Shown: one piece after another, positions 18,328 through 27,578 of the stretch | Numbering within the stretch: position 1 is the stretch's first letter | How the letters are laid out: each line of letters begins with the position of its first letter | Assembly: GCF_946479755.1 (NCBI RefSeq) | Contig: NZ_CAMLHC010000032.1 | Span: 1 to 64,000, forward strand | Source of the DNA: an uncultured Chitinophaga sp. | Lineage (GTDB): Bacteria > Bacteroidota > Bacteroidia > Chitinophagales > Chitinophagaceae | DNA: 64,000 nt | Direction of reading: 5' to 3' | Made by a program: the position numbers and the translations under genes | Notes under the pieces: model-generated | What the model was told of the DNA's origin: nothing | Seen by the model: only the letters and a program-made list of their open reading frames with translations | The model's database searches: none

Positions 18328-21300
18328 TTATTTTATTTTCTCCTGAAAGTCTTCGCTGAGAAATCCTTTTTCTTTCAGCTTCATCTTATCGATTTTTTCC
18401 ATGCCTTTCTGAAAATCTTTCTGGTACGCCGGGTCAAACTGCATAGCTTTATGCCACAGCAGTGCCTGCGTTTCATAGAATGGGTACAGCACACTTTTCT
18501 CTTCAATCGGAGAGACGGTCTTCATGGTGGTTTTAATATGCTGTAATCCTTCTTTTACCTGTTGCAGGTCCTGCGCAGTTTCGTAGCAGCGGTACGCCAG
18601 GCTGTTATGCGCATTGCGTAAGGCGGCGCGGATAGGGGTATACTCTTCGAGATAATCCCAGAGGGAGAGCTTACCCAGTTCAGTGATCATTTTCCGGCAT
18701 ACTTCCAGCGAAGCCTCCGGTTGGCCGGCTTCATAAAGAGCATAACGCTGATGGTCCCATACTTGTGCCCATAGCCACATCTCTGTACATTGACCGTCCT
18801 GCAGCTGTTTTTCTGCCTCTGTCAGCAGTTCCAGTGCCAGCGGGTAGTTGTTGCTTTCAATGAGTAAACCTGCCTCGCGCATGTTGTGGCTGAAATCATC
18901 CCGGCTGAATTCATACACGTCGCCTACAGGCGGCAGCTGAAAACTATCATAGGGGAAGGTGAGCCATTGTTCTTTGTTAATCTTGTGGGCTTTGGCCAGT
19001 TCCTGTGCCTGGCGCCAATATTCAGCGGCCTGTTTGCTGTCACCTTCCAGGTGATAGCTCCACCCGGTATAATATAATGCCTGGTGCTGATAGTGGTCGC
19101 GCACATCCGCAGACTGCTCTGCCAGCAGCAGCCGTGTGCGGGCTTCTGTATATTGTTGCTCCAGGATCAGGCCGATACCGAGGTTAACCAGCAGCATATC
19201 TTCATATAAACGGTCCTTATGTTTCTGCAGCAAGGTGGTGAACACTTCCGTGTAATGTTCATAGGGGACGAACCTGAGATAAGCGCTGTTCCGCAATATG
19301 ACCTGCACACAACGTTGCGGTGTGCGTAGCGCCAGCGGCATAAAGCGAATGGTCTCTGCATCGCGTCCGAGCGCCAGGCTGCATACTTTCTCCGTACGCA
19401 TGGCCAGTGGCACATATTCCAGCGCGGAGCCATAGTCCAGTGAACAGGCGGTTTCGCACATCGCCGGCGTGACAAACTGCTTCGGCACAAACTGGAAATC
19501 GTAGGAGTTGCGTTTAACAGCGATGTCGCAGATTTTCTGTGTAAGGTACTGCGGCGGCACACCGTAGATCCGTTCACTGGAATTAGGTGCGTGGGCCGTG
19601 AGTGCGCCGATGATGAAGTCTTCATCCCAGAAGCAGGCCCACACTTTACTGAACGTATCGTAATCAAATTCCTGGGCGGCTTCAAAGACAACATTCATGC
19701 GGGCATCCCATCCATGTTGTTGTACTTTCTCTTTAAAGTCCAGCTGATCACCGAGGTGTTTTTTAATGTACTGGTAACTTTGCTGGTTAATGGCTCCCAG
19801 GGGGATACGTTGAAAGATGTCCATTCCATGATGTAATATCAGTTTGCTGAGCCGGGCGATATCATGCCGGGAGCCGTAGCGCCAGCGCTGACGGTCGAAC
19901 TGCTCCACGATAAAAGGCCACTCCGGTTGTTGTCCATATTTGGCGACGGCATAATTATATACTGCTTTGTCCACGTACTTAGCGGGGATACGTTCTATGA
20001 CATGTATGTCCAGATCGATGGCCTGCTGGATATATTCGCTGGTATAGTATTTCGACGGCAGCACTTTACCGGATGAATTGCCCAGTACGCCGCCGGCAAT
20101 CAGGGCGATGTTCATGCGTTCATCCCGGAATGCGGCGGGGACCAGTGAGTAGTTGTATTGATTGTTGCTGACGGCAAGGAAACAGCAATCGTATGTCCTT
20201 TTTTCTTCCGGGATATAGGTGAGGTCGATGCCTGCCGGATGCGCTTTAAAAACAGCATCGGTAAGCAATGTAGGCGGGATGTGCTGATAGTGGCAGGCGT
20301 GTTCCCGGCTGACAGCCAGCAGCGCTATTTCCGGCGTAATCGGTTCCGGCCTGAAGTGCTGAAGGAGATTGCCTTCTACGTCGTATTCGCCCAAATGTTG
20401 GTGCTGCATCAGGGTGAGCAGCATGCTGCCGCTGCGGTACTCTTCGGGGATGGTGGTGAGCTTATGCCACATTTTATTGTACAGGTTGGGTCCGTGTTGT
20501 TGCATGGCATCGGCAAAAAACTGGTCCCAGTAGGCCTGGTCCTTCACGGCAGCAGCGGGTTTGCTGTCATCCCAGTTCACGGTAACGGATGGCCCGTAAA
20601 TATAGGACAGGTCGGTATGTGCCGTATAAGGACGTGCTTTCTGATTCTTCTCATAAGCAGCCCGGTAGTACTTGTCAGCCTGTTGTTCATCTCCCTGAAG
20701 GTGATAAATTAAACCCAGTAACCAGTTGTTGGTAAAAATACTTTGCATACCGACCGATTGCTCAAGCAGGCTTTTCGCCTCCTCCGGCTGTTGCCGGCGG
20801 ATCAGCACTTCTCCCTTGATCCGCAGCACGAAATAGGCAGCAGGGCATTTTTTCAGGGCCATGTCTGCCCACTGTAGCGCTTTGTCGTTGTCTCCTGTGA
20901 TAACGGCACACAGCGCAGCTTCCTGCATGCAGGAAATTTCGTATTCCACTTTTTCCGGAGTGTGCGGAATGCCTTTGGCAAAAAATGCCATCGCCTGCGT
21001 ATAGGCTTTCTGGTTATAAAGCGTGCTGCCAGCCTGATAGTAAGCCAGGTAGTAACCCGGAGATACGGCGGCAGCTTCTTTGAAGCACAGGTAGGCGCCC
21101 GCAAAATCATCCTGCCTTTTCAGGCGTTCGCCTTCGCGTACCAGCTGGATGCCTTTGGGCGTAATGCCGTCCAGCAGTACGGGGCGGTTTTCGCGCAGCG
21201 CTTCATGCATGGCTACAGTACGGACCGTGAATACATCATGCCACTGCTCACTGATGGAGCTCCAGAATTCCGGGCGGAAGGCGTAGGCGTATTCATGCCA

Positions 21301-22695
21301 TGCCAGCAGTGCGTTATCCGTGTTATAAGCTGACAGGTCGTCTTCATTGTACATAGCGGTAATCAGCGTGTGCGGCGCAAAATCGAAGCAATGCAGGTCA
21401 TAAAACCAGGAAAAGAAATAAGGTGCGTTTATTTTCCGGTGTGGCATACGATGTACCACCTCATCATCCTGACCCATGGCGAGGGCTATATAGCGTATGG
21501 TTTCGGTGCCGACGGTTTTCTGGAATGAATCCAGGTGGAGGAAATCAATGGTACTGTTGCCGGTCACGTAGTAAGGTGTGGAAGAAGGCACCTGTCCGCG
21601 AATATTCATATTGCCTTTTACGACCAGCAGGCCCAGGTAACTGTTGGGCAATCGCAGGTCGCCATCTATGTTGAGATCTCCGTCGCAAAAATAGAGGGGA
21701 TGGCTGTTTTCGAAGAAATCGCGTTCTGTTTCATAACTCTCGGTGCTCCAGTTGGTATCAGCAGGGTCATACTCGTCGGAGTCCCAGTAATCGAATAACG
21801 TTGCTATGCCCAGCCTGTCCAGTACTTCCTCGTAGGAGAGACGTTCCAGGCGATGTTGTGCGATGAAAGCACGGGCTTCCGCTTCGTCGTCCTCTGCTGC
21901 TGCTGCTGCGGTCTCTTCTGCTGCTGCTTTCGGGGCCTCTTCTTTCGCAGCCGGTAGCTGGAAAAAGTCTTTATCCGCCATCAGCGGCGCAAAAGCAGCG
22001 GATAAGATATCATCGTTCACTTCCGTGAAAGATGGTTGGATATATACCCGGTGTACATTGGCCAGCGGATCGAGAAAGTAGAACCATTTCTCTTCATCGT
22101 TCATGATCATGCCCAGCATCCAGCAGTGGGACAGGAGTATTTTCTCCCGCTCCAGCCATTCGCTTTCGCAGCGGTAAATTTTCAGAAAATACTGTAGCAG
22201 GTTAAATAGGGTGGTGGCATTTTCGGCGTTCTCATTATAAGCATACACGGAGCAGAGGAATTCGCCTTTTTCAAAATAGAAATACCCTTTCTTCCGCCAG
22301 AAAGCCATAAAGGCGGGTGGGAAGAGCAGACCGGAGGTGATTTCCATTTTCCGGATATGCGCTTCGGAAACGGGATGTGTTTCCACCACCTGCTCCGGCC
22401 AGTGAGCTTCCAGGTAGGCGGCCATGGCCAGGATATCATCATACATGGAGGATGGTATCTCAAAATCGTCGGTTAGCTGTGCCGCCTCTTCCACCGGCTG
22501 GTATCCTTTTTTTGTTTTCTCCGCGATGAGCTTACTGGCGGCTGTCCGGCATTCGTCTTCCGTAGCGAAGGTCTTTGTCTGTGTTTGTCCTTGTGTGCCG
22601 GCTTTGCCAAAAGTGACAGTGAGGGATGTGCCGCTGATCGCGATATCCCAGAATTTGTGCGATTGATCGTCCTGATAGATAAATTTCTTCTTCAT
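18328..22695 (-). CDS. Giant WGR-domain protein with SUKH-like, DUF4116-like and TPR regions
   Basis: A 1455-residue, apparently cytoplasmic protein. Residues 1-80 form a WGR domain (KFIYQDDQSHKFWDIAISG, VTFGKAGTQGQTQTKTF), known as a nucleic-acid-binding module in PARPs and MolR-type proteins. Residues 90-235 resemble a SMI1/KNR4 (SUKH) domain (LLFPPAFMAFWRKKGYFYFE, MIMNDEEKWFYFLDP). An Ala/Glu-rich linker follows (245-275), then a unique region (290-500), TPR-like helices (520-680), a set of DUF4116-like repeats (about 800-1170; for example ICDIAVKRNSYDFQFVPKQF) and further TPR-like helices to the end. There is no catalytic motif that I recognise. A large scaffold, with DNA/RNA binding at one end, is a plausible guess. 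A single-gene unit with its own terminator. Confidence 0.75.
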   Translation of the reverse strand: MKKKFIYQDDQSHKFWDIAISGTSLTVTFGKAGTQGQTQTKTFATEDECRTAASKLIAEKTKKGYQPVEEAAQLTDDFEIPSSMYDDILAMAAYLEAHWPEQVVETHPVSEAHIRKMEITSGLLFPPAFMAFWRKKGYFYFEKGEFLCSVYAYNENAENATTLFNLLQYFLKIYRCESEWLEREKILLSHCWMLGMIMNDEEKWFYFLDPLANVHRVYIQPSFTEVNDDILSAAFAPLMADKDFFQLPAAKEEAPKAAAEETAAAAAEDDEAEARAFIAQHRLERLSYEEVLDRLGIATLFDYWDSDEYDPADTNWSTESYETERDFFENSHPLYFCDGDLNIDGDLRLPNSYLGLLVVKGNMNIRGQVPSSTPYYVTGNSTIDFLHLDSFQKTVGTETIRYIALAMGQDDEVVHRMPHRKINAPYFFSWFYDLHCFDFAPHTLITAMYNEDDLSAYNTDNALLAWHEYAYAFRPEFWSSISEQWHDVFTVRTVAMHEALRENRPVLLDGITPKGIQLVREGERLKRQDDFAGAYLCFKEAAAVSPGYYLAYYQAGSTLYNQKAYTQAMAFFAKGIPHTPEKVEYEISCMQEAALCAVITGDNDKALQWADMALKKCPAAYFVLRIKGEVLIRRQQPEEAKSLLEQSVGMQSIFTNNWLLGLIYHLQGDEQQADKYYRAAYEKNQKARPYTAHTDLSYIYGPSVTVNWDDSKPAAAVKDQAYWDQFFADAMQQHGPNLYNKMWHKLTTIPEEYRSGSMLLTLMQHQHLGEYDVEGNLLQHFRPEPITPEIALLAVSREHACHYQHIPPTLLTDAVFKAHPAGIDLTYIPEEKRTYDCCFLAVSNNQYNYSLVPAAFRDERMNIALIAGGVLGNSSGKVLPSKYYTSEYIQQAIDLDIHVIERIPAKYVDKAVYNYAVAKYGQQPEWPFIVEQFDRQRWRYGSRHDIARLSKLILHHGMDIFQRIPLGAINQQSYQYIKKHLGDQLDFKEKVQQHGWDARMNVVFEAAQEFDYDTFSKVWACFWDEDFIIGALTAHAPNSSERIYGVPPQYLTQKICDIAVKRNSYDFQFVPKQFVTPAMCETACSLDYGSALEYVPLAMRTEKVCSLALGRDAETIRFMPLALRTPQRCVQVILRNSAYLRFVPYEHYTEVFTTLLQKHKDRLYEDMLLVNLGIGLILEQQYTEARTRLLLAEQSADVRDHYQHQALYYTGWSYHLEGDSKQAAEYWRQAQELAKAHKINKEQWLTFPYDSFQLPPVGDVYEFSRDDFSHNMREAGLLIESNNYPLALELLTEAEKQLQDGQCTEMWLWAQVWDHQRYALYEAGQPEASLEVCRKMITELGKLSLWDYLEEYTPIRAALRNAHNSLAYRCYETAQDLQQVKEGLQHIKTTMKTVSPIEEKSVLYPFYETQALLWHKAMQFDPAYQKDFQKGMEKIDKMKLKEKGFLSEDFQEKIK

Positions 22696-22957
22696 GTAGT
22701 GTTTTCATTTCTCCGTTGCAGCAGTTTCCGCAACTTCAGGGTAGGGGCTGGGGTGCTGAAACATAGGTGACGGGTTTACAACGAGGCTAAGATAGTATAA
22801 AAGAAATAGAAAAAAGTCCTGGGAAACGGGCATTTTCAGGGGAATCGACATAGGATAGCCGGCATGCTTCGAAGCCGAACGAATTGAGCGACAAAGTATG
22901 TACTGTAAGGGCAGCGTATGTTGTCTGTGAAATATGATATTTACAGGAGATAATATG

Positions 22958-24502
22958 TTATTCTCTTCCCCTGAAAATGTATAACTGCGTATTGGCTTCG
23001 GAGGCTCCATCAGGCTTCCGTGCACCAAAGAGATAAATCATTTTTTCCGGTGTTACCAAAATGGAATGTACATTTTTCCGGGAGATAGAATTATTTTCAG
23101 CTAGTCTGTAATACCATTGAGCACGTCCTTCTGCATTGTTCTTAAAGATAAACCGTGATACCACGGTGGAATCACGAGATTGAGAGGTTCCGGTGGTGTA
23201 ATAATTGCCATCTATGTCCTGACAGAAATCAGTTGCCATAGTTCGTCCATTCGCATACGCCATAAAAGTGGCATCATAAATATATGATTGCCATGATACC
23301 TGCCCTGTGTTGATATCCAACTCCATTAATGAACTGACACTGCTTCTCAGGTCAACGACGGTATGCGCCAATACTATGGGTTTTTTTTGTGAGTTTAACC
23401 GAATACAGACGCCCTCATAGCTCGCCGGCATCGCTCCAAATTCGTATGCTTTAACAGTTTTATTCCATTTGTAATGATTGTCTGCGCTATAATGGGTAGT
23501 ATTCAGGTATGGTCCTTGACCCCTTATAAATGTCCATCCTTCGGGGCTGCCGATGGATTTTTGGGCCTGGCCATAATTATAGAAGTTGTCTTTTACATTG
23601 TTTATTACTCCAACAGCCTGGTCGGGCCAATCCAGTATCGAGGTCCAAACTTCCTCTCTTCCTCCCATTTTGTATTTCTGGGTCATGTATAAGACCAATT
23701 GCTGTCCCCTGTTTTCATAGATGCCTCTGAGGGTGTTGATAGGGTTGTCTAAAACAAATTTATCTACCTGCATACCACCGGTATTAATCTTTGTGATAAG
23801 CATATCTCCTTCTGCAGGATCTTTTCTACCGCTAACGATCACATAACCCTCTCTTACCTTTAGCAACTGATGAGGTTCGTAATAGGAATAGTCTCGATAA
23901 TCTTTGCTCCATTGTATGTTGCCATTACCGTCTACTTTAATCAACCTTGCCCAGCAACTATCTGGAGAATCTGCACTGTGAACGCTTCCTAGTATGGCAA
24001 AGCCATAATTGTCGTCATAGACAACCTCTTTAATGTTAAAAAAGTCACCACTGGTCAGCTCTTTTTCCCACGATTCCCGTAGTCCGGAAGTGGAGATGGA
24101 TTTCTGCGGGCTGTAGTAGGGAATGCCGTTGATGACTACGTATACCCGAAAGTAGACAGTACGGAAGGCAGTTACCAAATAAACTGACATCTCTTTAGGC
24201 ACATTGATTGCACTGGACTTTTTCTTGAAATCGTTAATAGTGGGATTGCCGGTATAATTATAGCAAATTCCGTGTTCACTTGCTTTTTTATCTGTTGGCA
24301 CATTCGGGTCTAATACGTAGCCTTCTGGCATATTCCAGGATATATAAACCGATAATTTGTAAAATTGGGTCATCTTAAGGCTGTCAATGCTAAGTCGGAT
24401 ATCTTCTGCTGATGGTTGCTTGAACTTGTCTTTTTTGCAGGATGAGATGCTAACTGCGGCTATCAGAATAAAGGCAACAAAAAGGCCAACATATTTTTTC
24501 AT
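22958..24502 (-). CDS. Surface lipoprotein with beta-propeller-like body
   Basis: A 514-residue protein with a lipoprotein signal (IAAVSISSC, Cys at about residue 22, then KKDKFKQP). An N-terminal beta-sandwich-like segment (about 40-140; YKLSVYISWNMPEG, RVYVVINGIPYYSP) looks like a fibronectin-type fold. The remainder has repeated strands of the type ARLIKVDGNGNIQWSKDY, DMLITKINTGGMQVDKF and SLMELDINTGQVSWQSY, as in PQQ/WD-like propellers. Binding partner unknown. It is more AT-rich than the WGR gene next to it. The 262-nt gap on its downstream side contains nothing recognisable apart from the upstream region of the WGR gene. Confidence 0.6.
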   Translation of the reverse strand: MKKYVGLFVAFILIAAVSISSCKKDKFKQPSAEDIRLSIDSLKMTQFYKLSVYISWNMPEGYVLDPNVPTDKKASEHGICYNYTGNPTINDFKKKSSAINVPKEMSVYLVTAFRTVYFRVYVVINGIPYYSPQKSISTSGLRESWEKELTSGDFFNIKEVVYDDNYGFAILGSVHSADSPDSCWARLIKVDGNGNIQWSKDYRDYSYYEPHQLLKVREGYVIVSGRKDPAEGDMLITKINTGGMQVDKFVLDNPINTLRGIYENRGQQLVLYMTQKYKMGGREEVWTSILDWPDQAVGVINNVKDNFYNYGQAQKSIGSPEGWTFIRGQGPYLNTTHYSADNHYKWNKTVKAYEFGAMPASYEGVCIRLNSQKKPIVLAHTVVDLRSSVSSLMELDINTGQVSWQSYIYDATFMAYANGRTMATDFCQDIDGNYYTTGTSQSRDSTVVSRFIFKNNAEGRAQWYYRLAENNSISRKNVHSILVTPEKMIYLFGARKPDGASEANTQLYIFRGRE

Positions 24503-24929
24503 ACGTATAAGGGGATCGTGATTAACGACCTAAATCTACCATATTTTGGAGATATTTAAACCCCTTTCATGATGTTTAAAAAAATGTTATGAACGGCGAT
24601 GCACACCCGTGGCTACTTTTCACCGTTTTTTCGGGGTTATATTAAAAGTTATCACACAAAAAACGGTTGCAAGCATACTTTTCAATAATTTTGCGCCCTC
24701 AAGGTTAAAAAAATGTTAACCGGGAAACCAATTTGCTTGTGAGAGATTGCCTGTGCCCAAATTGAAATAATCAGCACCAATACTTGTAGCAAGACTGTTA
24801 TTCGTCCTTTGTAGCCCGGCCCTCGCTGGGCTTTGCTGTGGCATTTCATTACCTCAGTTGTACCTGTAGCAGCGGGCCGGATTGTTATTCCCTGAACTAT
24901 TGTCTGTACAATCTTAACAACTCCTATCT
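24503..24929 (+). promoter_or_regulatory. Divergent intergenic region with promoter and long leader
   Basis: This 427-bp gap separates the lipoprotein gene (minus) and the metalloprotease operon (plus). A perfect -7 box TAATTTTG lies at 24686-24693 with TTG about 17 nt upstream (24667-24669). If it is used, the metalloprotease mRNA has an untranslated leader of about 230 nt. Within that leader is a short inverted repeat, AGCCC/GGGCT, near 24813-24833. No riboswitch class was recognised. Confidence 0.4.
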
Positions 24930-27545
24930 ATGCACGCTCACTACAGGAAACTGTTATGGCTACTGCCATGCGTAGCCCTCGTTACATCTGCTGATGTAAT
25001 GGCGCAATCGAAAAAGAAACATGGCTGGCTTTTCGGCAAGAAAACCCCTGCTGTTGTTGCCGACACGACCGCCAAAAAGAAACCCGACACCAAAGGGATG
25101 AAACCCTACAAAGAAGTGATTACGGCGGATGCGGTAACGGTAGACGGTCTTTTTAAGGTACACCGGGTGAAGACAGATTATTACTTCGAAATCCCGCTGA
25201 AGCTGGCCGGCCGCCAGATACTGGTCGTGAACAAACTGTCCAAAGTGCCGGAGCAGCTCAACGAAGCAGGTGTGAACAAAGGGATGAACTACGCCAATAT
25301 GGTGATCACCTTTGAAAGAGATACCCTGCTGAACAAAATTTTCCTGCGTAAGCAGAACCCCTTCCTGGAAGTTCCCGCCAACAACGCTATCGCCCAATCG
25401 GTAGCGGATAACTTTATCCCTTCCCTGATCGATCAGTTTAAGATAGAAGCCTATAACAAAGACACCTCCGCCTTTGTGGTGAACGTGTCCAAATTGTTTG
25501 ACGGCTCCAACAGCAGTATCAATAACGTCTTTGAATCACTGGGCCTGCCGGGTTCTCCTATTAAAGATCTGTCCCGCATCCGTGGCATCAAATCCTTCCA
25601 GGACAACGTGGTCGCCAAATCTGAGCTGACCGCCAAAATCACCGGTGTGGAGGTGTCCATCGAAACCACTACCAACCTGGTGCTGCTGAGCGAACAGCCG
25701 ATGAAGCCCCGTTTCGCCGACAGGAGAGTAGGCCTCTTCACTACGCCCCGCTGGTATTTCAGCGATGCGCAGCATAAGCTGGAACAGCGGGAGCTGATCA
25801 CCCGCTGGAGGCTGGAGCCTAAGCCGGAAGACATGCAGCGGTACAAAAACGGGGAACTGGTAGAACCTAAAAAGCCGATCGTTTATTACATCGACGCCAG
25901 CACACCTGCGCAGTGGCGCCCTTATATTAAAGCCGGTATCGAAGACTGGCAGAAAGCGTTTGAAGCAGCCGGCTTTAAAAACGCCATCATCGCCAAAGAT
26001 GCACCGACAGATGACCCTGACTTTGACGGCGACGATGCCCGTTATTCCGTGGTGACCTACGCCGCTTCCGCCAAAGCCAATGCCATGGGACCTTCTGTGA
26101 TAGATCCCCGCTCCGGTGAAATTCTCGAAGCGGACATCATCTGGTGGCATAACGTGATGAGCACCCTTCATTCCTGGATACGTATCCAGACCGGCGCCAT
26201 CGATCCGCGCGCCCGTGGCAATCACTTCAGCGACTCCCTCATGGGACATGCCATCCGCTTTGTGTCCAGCCATGAAGTGGGTCATACCCTGGGACTGCAG
26301 CATAACATGGGCAGCTCTTACGCTTTCGATGTGGACTCCCTGCGCTCGCCGGAATTTACTGCCCGCATGGGCGGCACCGCACCGTCTATCATGGACTATG
26401 CCCGCTTTAACTATGTGGCGCAGCCGGAAGACAAGGTGACCCAGATCACGCCCGCCATTGGCGTGTACGATAAGTTCGCCATCGGCTGGGCTTACCGCTA
26501 CACCGGCCAAAATCCGCATGATGAACTGCCGGAGCTGAACAAACAGTTACGTGCACACGAAAATGATCCACTTTATGCTTTCGGCGAGCAACAGGACATC
26601 CGTGACGCTATCGATCCGCGTGCACAGATAGAGGACCTGGGCAACGATGCCGTAAAAGCCAGCCGCTACGGTTTGCAGAACCTGAAACGTATTGTGCCGC
26701 AGATCCTCAGCTGGACCCGCGAAGAAGGCCATACCTATGACGAAGCCGGTAAAATGCTCAACAGCGCTATTGGCCAGTGGAACCAGTACGGCTATCATGT
26801 GATGGCCTCCGTAGGCGGCATCTATGTAACGCCAACAGTATTCGGCCAGCAACAGAACAGCTACGTGCATGTGCCTAAAAAGAAACAGCAGGAAGCGGTG
26901 AAATACCTGCTGGAAGAGGTGTTTAACACCCCGGCATGGTTGTTTAAAAATGAGATCTATGCTAAGAGTTATCCGATCAAGGAGAGCCCTATCGGGAATA
27001 TAGAATATGGCGCACTCGTATATGCCAAAGGGTTACAGTCTTTCTTCTTCTACGACCTGCTGCGTGACGAACGGCTGTCCCGTATGATGGAGAACGAAGC
27101 TGCCAATGGCACCGCCGCTTATACCGTATCTGACCTGATGCGCGACCTGCACAACGGCCTCTTTGCCAAAACCATCAAAGGCCAGCCGCTGGACATCTTC
27201 GAGCGTAACAGCCAGAAAGGGTTCGTGGATGCGCTGATTGTGAGCATCGACAAATCTGTGGCCCGTCCGGATGCCAAGAAGCTGCAGGAGGAATTTGCGC
27301 CGGCAGCGATGGACCGCTTCTGCACTTTCGCCCTGCAACCGCAGCAGCAGGAAGCGGAGCGTGCTTCCCGTAACCTGCAGTATTTCTCTATTCATCGTGT
27401 ATCGGATGCCGTTAGTGCCAAAAGAGGAGAGATGGTACGCCTGATACAGTTGCTCAACAGCCGTAAAAACACCAGCGACCGCGCTACCGCCGATCACTAC
27501 AATGACCTGATCATCCGTATGCAGCAAGCGCTGAACAATAAATAA
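24930..27545 (+). CDS. Secreted zinc-dependent metalloprotease (DUF5118/DUF5117/DUF4953 type)
   Basis: An 871-residue exported protein (signal peptide to VMAQS, about residue 26). Family regions appear in order: a short DUF5118-like part (about 55-105), DUF5117 (about 110-290; DRRVGLFTTPRWYFSD) and DUF4953 with the catalytic site. The zinc motif HEVGHTLGLQH starts near residue 448, an extended HExxHxxGxxH of the metzincin type, and a Met-turn candidate follows (SIMDYARFNY, about 488). It should cut proteins or peptides outside the cytoplasm. SusC and SusD genes follow after 33 and 11 nt, so the locus resembles a peptide-degradation and uptake unit. Confidence 0.9.
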   Translation: MHAHYRKLLWLLPCVALVTSADVMAQSKKKHGWLFGKKTPAVVADTTAKKKPDTKGMKPYKEVITADAVTVDGLFKVHRVKTDYYFEIPLKLAGRQILVVNKLSKVPEQLNEAGVNKGMNYANMVITFERDTLLNKIFLRKQNPFLEVPANNAIAQSVADNFIPSLIDQFKIEAYNKDTSAFVVNVSKLFDGSNSSINNVFESLGLPGSPIKDLSRIRGIKSFQDNVVAKSELTAKITGVEVSIETTTNLVLLSEQPMKPRFADRRVGLFTTPRWYFSDAQHKLEQRELITRWRLEPKPEDMQRYKNGELVEPKKPIVYYIDASTPAQWRPYIKAGIEDWQKAFEAAGFKNAIIAKDAPTDDPDFDGDDARYSVVTYAASAKANAMGPSVIDPRSGEILEADIIWWHNVMSTLHSWIRIQTGAIDPRARGNHFSDSLMGHAIRFVSSHEVGHTLGLQHNMGSSYAFDVDSLRSPEFTARMGGTAPSIMDYARFNYVAQPEDKVTQITPAIGVYDKFAIGWAYRYTGQNPHDELPELNKQLRAHENDPLYAFGEQQDIRDAIDPRAQIEDLGNDAVKASRYGLQNLKRIVPQILSWTREEGHTYDEAGKMLNSAIGQWNQYGYHVMASVGGIYVTPTVFGQQQNSYVHVPKKKQQEAVKYLLEEVFNTPAWLFKNEIYAKSYPIKESPIGNIEYGALVYAKGLQSFFFYDLLRDERLSRMMENEAANGTAAYTVSDLMRDLHNGLFAKTIKGQPLDIFERNSQKGFVDALIVSIDKSVARPDAKKLQEEFAPAAMDRFCTFALQPQQQEAERASRNLQYFSIHRVSDAVSAKRGEMVRLIQLLNSRKNTSDRATADHYNDLIIRMQQALNNK

Positions 27546-27578
27546 AAAATCAATCATCAACCTGTACATCTGTCAACA

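Noticed and set aside
25536..26519. A 327-codon open frame antisense to the metalloprotease
   Set aside because: Shadow frame within a gene with clear catalytic motifs.
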